A stretch of 64,000 bases of DNA from Fibrobacter sp. UBA7003 (lineage in GTDB: Bacteria; Fibrobacterota; Fibrobacteria; Fibrobacterales; Fibrobacteraceae): positions 310,001 to 374,000 of the forward strand of contig DJXN01000002.1 of the NCBI GenBank assembly GCA_002449765.1, written 5' to 3'. This document shows positions 61,933 through 64,000 of this stretch, piece after piece (the first letter of the stretch is position 1; every line of letters starts with the position of its first letter). Both the position numbers and the translations under genes were made by a program. The notes beneath the pieces were generated by a model, which did no database searches, was not told where the DNA came from, and worked only from the letters and a program-made list of their open reading frames with translations.

Positions 61933-63270
61933 ATGCGTTCAACCGCCTGGAATGACGAAGAAAATAGAGTCCTGCCCGAAATGGCACTCGACTTCATGCC
62001 CGAAGAAAAACTCCGCGACCTGCAGCTGCAGCGTATGCGCGCCACCGTGAAACTTGCCTACGAGAAGGTCCCGCTCTTCCGTGAACGCATGGACGAGAAG
62101 GGACTCAAGCCCGAAGACATCAAGACCCTCAAGGACGTGGCGAAACTCCCCTTCACCATGAAGAAGGACCTGCGCGACACCTACCCGTATGGCCTGTTCG
62201 CCGTAGACCTGAGCGAAGTCGTGCGCCTGCACGCAAGTTCGGGCACCACCGGCAAGCCCATCGTGGTCGGCTACACCAAGGAAGACATGGAAGTGTGGGC
62301 CCAGGTCGTGAAGCGCGGCCTCCTCGCCTGCGGGTTCAGGAGCACAGACATCGTGCAAAACTTCTTCGGCTACGGCCTGTTTACCGGCGGTCTCGGCATC
62401 CACGGCGGCTTTGAAGCCCTCGGTGCAACCGTCATCCCCATCAGTGGCGGCAATACCGAACGCCAGGTGATGCTCATGAAGGATTTCGGCGTCACCGCGG
62501 TGGGGGGAACGCCCAGTTACTTTGTCCGCATCATCGACGTTGCCGAAAAGATGGGCGTCGACCTGCGCGACCTCAAGGTCAAGCGCGGCATCTTCGGTGC
62601 TGAACCGTGGAGCGACGGCATGCGCGACTACATCGAAGAAAAGACCGGCATCAAGGCGTACGACATCTACGGCCTTTCCGAAATCGTGGGCCCGGGCGTG
62701 GGCTGCGAATGCGATTGCCGCGACGGCATCCACATCTTCGAAGACCACTTCTACCCCGAAATCGTCGACCCCGAAACGCTTGAACCGCTGCCGGACGGCG
62801 AAGAGGGCGAACTCGTGCTTTCTACGCTCAGCAAGAAGGCCATGCCCATCATCCGCTACCGCACCCGCGACATTACCGCCATCGAGAAGACCAAGTGCAA
62901 GTGCGGCCGCACCATCCGCCGCATCCGCCGCATTGGCCGCCGTAGCGACGACATGATTATCATGCGCGGCGTGAACGTGTTCCCGAGCCAAATCGAGACG
63001 GCCCTCCTCCGTGCAGAGAAGGCACTGCCGCACTACCAGATTGTGCTCGACACCAAGAACAACATGGACACGCTCGAGGTCAAGGTGGAAGTCTCCCGCG
63101 ATATGGTGAGCGACTCCATGAGCGACATGGAACAGCTGAACAAGAAGTTCAAGCACTCCATCGAACAGATTCTCGGCATTTCCGTCATCGTCACGCTGTG
63201 CGAACCCGATTCGCTGCCGCGTAGCGAAGGCAAAGCCAAGAGAGTTGTCGACAACAGGAAAAAGATGTAA
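61933..63270 (+). CDS. Phenylacetate-CoA ligase-like AMP-forming enzyme
   Basis: 445 residues, the length of PaaK. The AMP-binding P-loop reads LHASSGTTGKPIVVGYT, with YDIYGLSEIVGPGVGCEC and YRTRDITAI further on and IMRGVNVFPSQIE in the C-terminal lid. A Cys set (CECDCRDG, CKCG) probably binds zinc as in homologues. It makes an aryl-CoA from an aryl acid and ATP; in gut anaerobes this pairs with aromatic amino-acid or indolepyruvate metabolism. The ACT-domain gene follows by 12 bases. GAGG five bases before the ATG. Confidence 0.9.
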   Translation: MRSTAWNDEENRVLPEMALDFMPEEKLRDLQLQRMRATVKLAYEKVPLFRERMDEKGLKPEDIKTLKDVAKLPFTMKKDLRDTYPYGLFAVDLSEVVRLHASSGTTGKPIVVGYTKEDMEVWAQVVKRGLLACGFRSTDIVQNFFGYGLFTGGLGIHGGFEALGATVIPISGGNTERQVMLMKDFGVTAVGGTPSYFVRIIDVAEKMGVDLRDLKVKRGIFGAEPWSDGMRDYIEEKTGIKAYDIYGLSEIVGPGVGCECDCRDGIHIFEDHFYPEIVDPETLEPLPDGEEGELVLSTLSKKAMPIIRYRTRDITAIEKTKCKCGRTIRRIRRIGRRSDDMIIMRGVNVFPSQIETALLRAEKALPHYQIVLDTKNNMDTLEVKVEVSRDMVSDSMSDMEQLNKKFKHSIEQILGISVIVTLCEPDSLPRSEGKAKRVVDNRKKM

Positions 63271-63282
63271 GGAGAATGCACT

Positions 63283-63708
63283 ATGAAAATTCCACAGGTT
63301 TCAGTTTTCGTTTCCAATCGCCCGGGCCGCCTTCATGCAGTCTGCAAGTCCCTTGCCGATGCGGGCGTGAACCTCCTTTCGCTCACACTTGCCGACTCCG
63401 GCGAATTCGGGCTCATCCGCCTTATCGTGAGTGACCCGGAAAAGGCCGTAGACGTGCTCGCCAAGGCAGGCCTCAGCGCCACCATCACCGACGTGGTCGC
63501 CTGCCCCGTGAACGCCGCCATCGGTGGCCTCGCCGAACTGCTCTCCACTGCGGTAGGTAGCCAGCAGATTGACTACATGTACGCCTACCCCTCCACCCTG
63601 AACGGCTCTAACATCATGATTCTCCGTTTCCAGGACACGGACAAGGCCATCGAAGCCCTGAAGGCCACGAACTTCAAGGCCATCAGCAAGGAAGAACTGC
63701 TGGGGTAA
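63283..63708 (+). CDS. ACT-domain protein, partner of the phenylacetate-CoA ligase
   Basis: 141 residues with two ACT repeats. The first is QVSVFVSNRPGRLHAVCKSLADAGVN, the second starts near residue 70 (DVVACPVN, GLAELLSTAVGSQQIDYMYA, ILRFQDTDKAIEAL). ACT domains bind amino acids, so this protein may sense an aromatic amino acid and control the ligase. The ligase-ACT gene pair is common in anaerobes. GGAGA eight bases before the ATG. Confidence 0.88.
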   Translation: MKIPQVSVFVSNRPGRLHAVCKSLADAGVNLLSLTLADSGEFGLIRLIVSDPEKAVDVLAKAGLSATITDVVACPVNAAIGGLAELLSTAVGSQQIDYMYAYPSTLNGSNIMILRFQDTDKAIEALKATNFKAISKEELLG

Positions 63709-63714
63709 CCCGGA

Positions 63715-63810
63715 TTGTCATCCCCGCGACCTTAGTTGTCATCCCCGCTATACGATACTTGGCAACTTGTTGCCATAGTAGAGTTATCCTCTTTGGGGAG
63801 AAGCGGGGAT
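63715..63810. repeat. Intergenic repeat with GTCATCCCCGC units
   Basis: TTGTCATCCCCGC occurs twice in direct order (63715-63727 and 63736-63748), its inverse GCGGGGAT at 63803-63810, and GGCAAC-TT-GTTGCC lies between (63761-63774). It resembles a common dispersed bacterial repeat. Confidence 0.5.
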
Positions 63811-63821
63811 CCAAAAATTTC

Positions 63822-63850
63822 AAACGCCGAGCGAAAGCCCGGCGTTTTTT
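63822..63850 (+). terminator. Terminator after the ligase-ACT operon
   Basis: AAACGCCG (63822-63829) with CGGCGTTT (63840-63847) and a T run. Confidence 0.88.
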
Positions 63851-63871
63851 ACGTGAAAACCAACAGCAGTC

Positions 63872-64000
63872 TTATTTCACCGTATAAATCGTAAGCGTCT
63901 TGCTGTATTCGTAACCGACAACAAGCAAGGCCTGGCCTTCGAGCGGGCTTTTTTCCGCCGGAATAAAGAGGACTCCTTCCGGGCCGCGATCCAGCGGGTC
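63872..64000 (-). CDS. C-terminal end of a choice-of-anchor I-type protein, partial
   Basis: The minus strand is open from the right edge to a TAA at 63872-63874, giving 42 residues. It begins DPLDRGPEGVLFIP and continues LLVVGYEYSKTLTIYTVK. DRGPEGVLFIPA...LLVVxxE is the end of the choice-of-anchor I domain found in large secreted esterase-like or alkaline phosphatase-like proteins. Only the tail is seen, so the function stays open. Confidence 0.65.
   Translation of the reverse strand, partial: DPLDRGPEGVLFIPAEKSPLEGQALLVVGYEYSKTLTIYTVK

Overview
The window looks like a chromosomal segment of a Fibrobacter species (phylum Fibrobacterota). Three things point there: a regulator of the TIGR02147 type at 33997-34830, a family described as paralogous in Fibrobacter; secreted lipoproteins with Ser-rich linkers after a Cys-Gly-Asp-Asp-Ser start; and promoter elements of the TAnnTTTG type known from the related Bacteroidota. 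Core genes are GC-rich, two-membrane (diderm) envelope genes are frequent, and there is no rRNA, CRISPR array or insertion sequence. The species itself cannot be fixed from the sequence.

Layout. 1-14,529: nucleotide-pool genes (a HAD pyrimidine nucleotidase, dgt, and later thyA-folA followed by a diguanylate cyclase), an RluA-type pseudouridine synthase, a YfcE-type phosphoesterase, a fused SpmA/SpmB-like membrane protein, a minus-strand envelope operon (beta-barrel, CaCA antiporter, MBOAT acyltransferase, SGNH-like partner) and pepA. 14,594-21,125: a large OmpA protein with calcium-binding type 3 repeats, radC and ilvBN. 21,271-28,681: a compact minus-strand block holding a MotA/MotB-like (ZorA/ZorB-like) motor pair with five unrecognised or envelope partners, then tadA and a radical SAM/SPASM gene. 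28,924-34,830: a TlpA-like thioredoxin, tRNA-Arg, a NicO-type metal transporter and a regulator plus three Ser-linker lipoproteins.

35,226-46,664: valS, then an accessory island (VapBC, an orphan DinJ-like antitoxin, a 117-base nested stem-loop, and an AT-rich operon of lipoprotein, bitopic membrane protein and voltage-gated sodium-type channel), then secreted proteins, dnaX with an A10 slippery run, and a YbaB homologue. 46,871-64,000: a TolC/adaptor/RND efflux operon, a lone GspE/PilB-type ATPase, mtgA, a short DnaG-like primase, murB, a VanZ-like protein, an RlmI-like methyltransferase, skp-bamA, a phenylacetate-CoA ligase with an ACT-domain partner, and the end of a choice-of-anchor-type gene.

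The best candidates for undescribed biology are the motor operon (21,271-27,177), the ion-channel operon with its upstream structured element (39,352-42,434), the possible dnaX slippage site, and a recurring promoter-start arrangement (TAnnTTTn, 4-5 bases, then ATG) that suggests many leaderless mRNAs.
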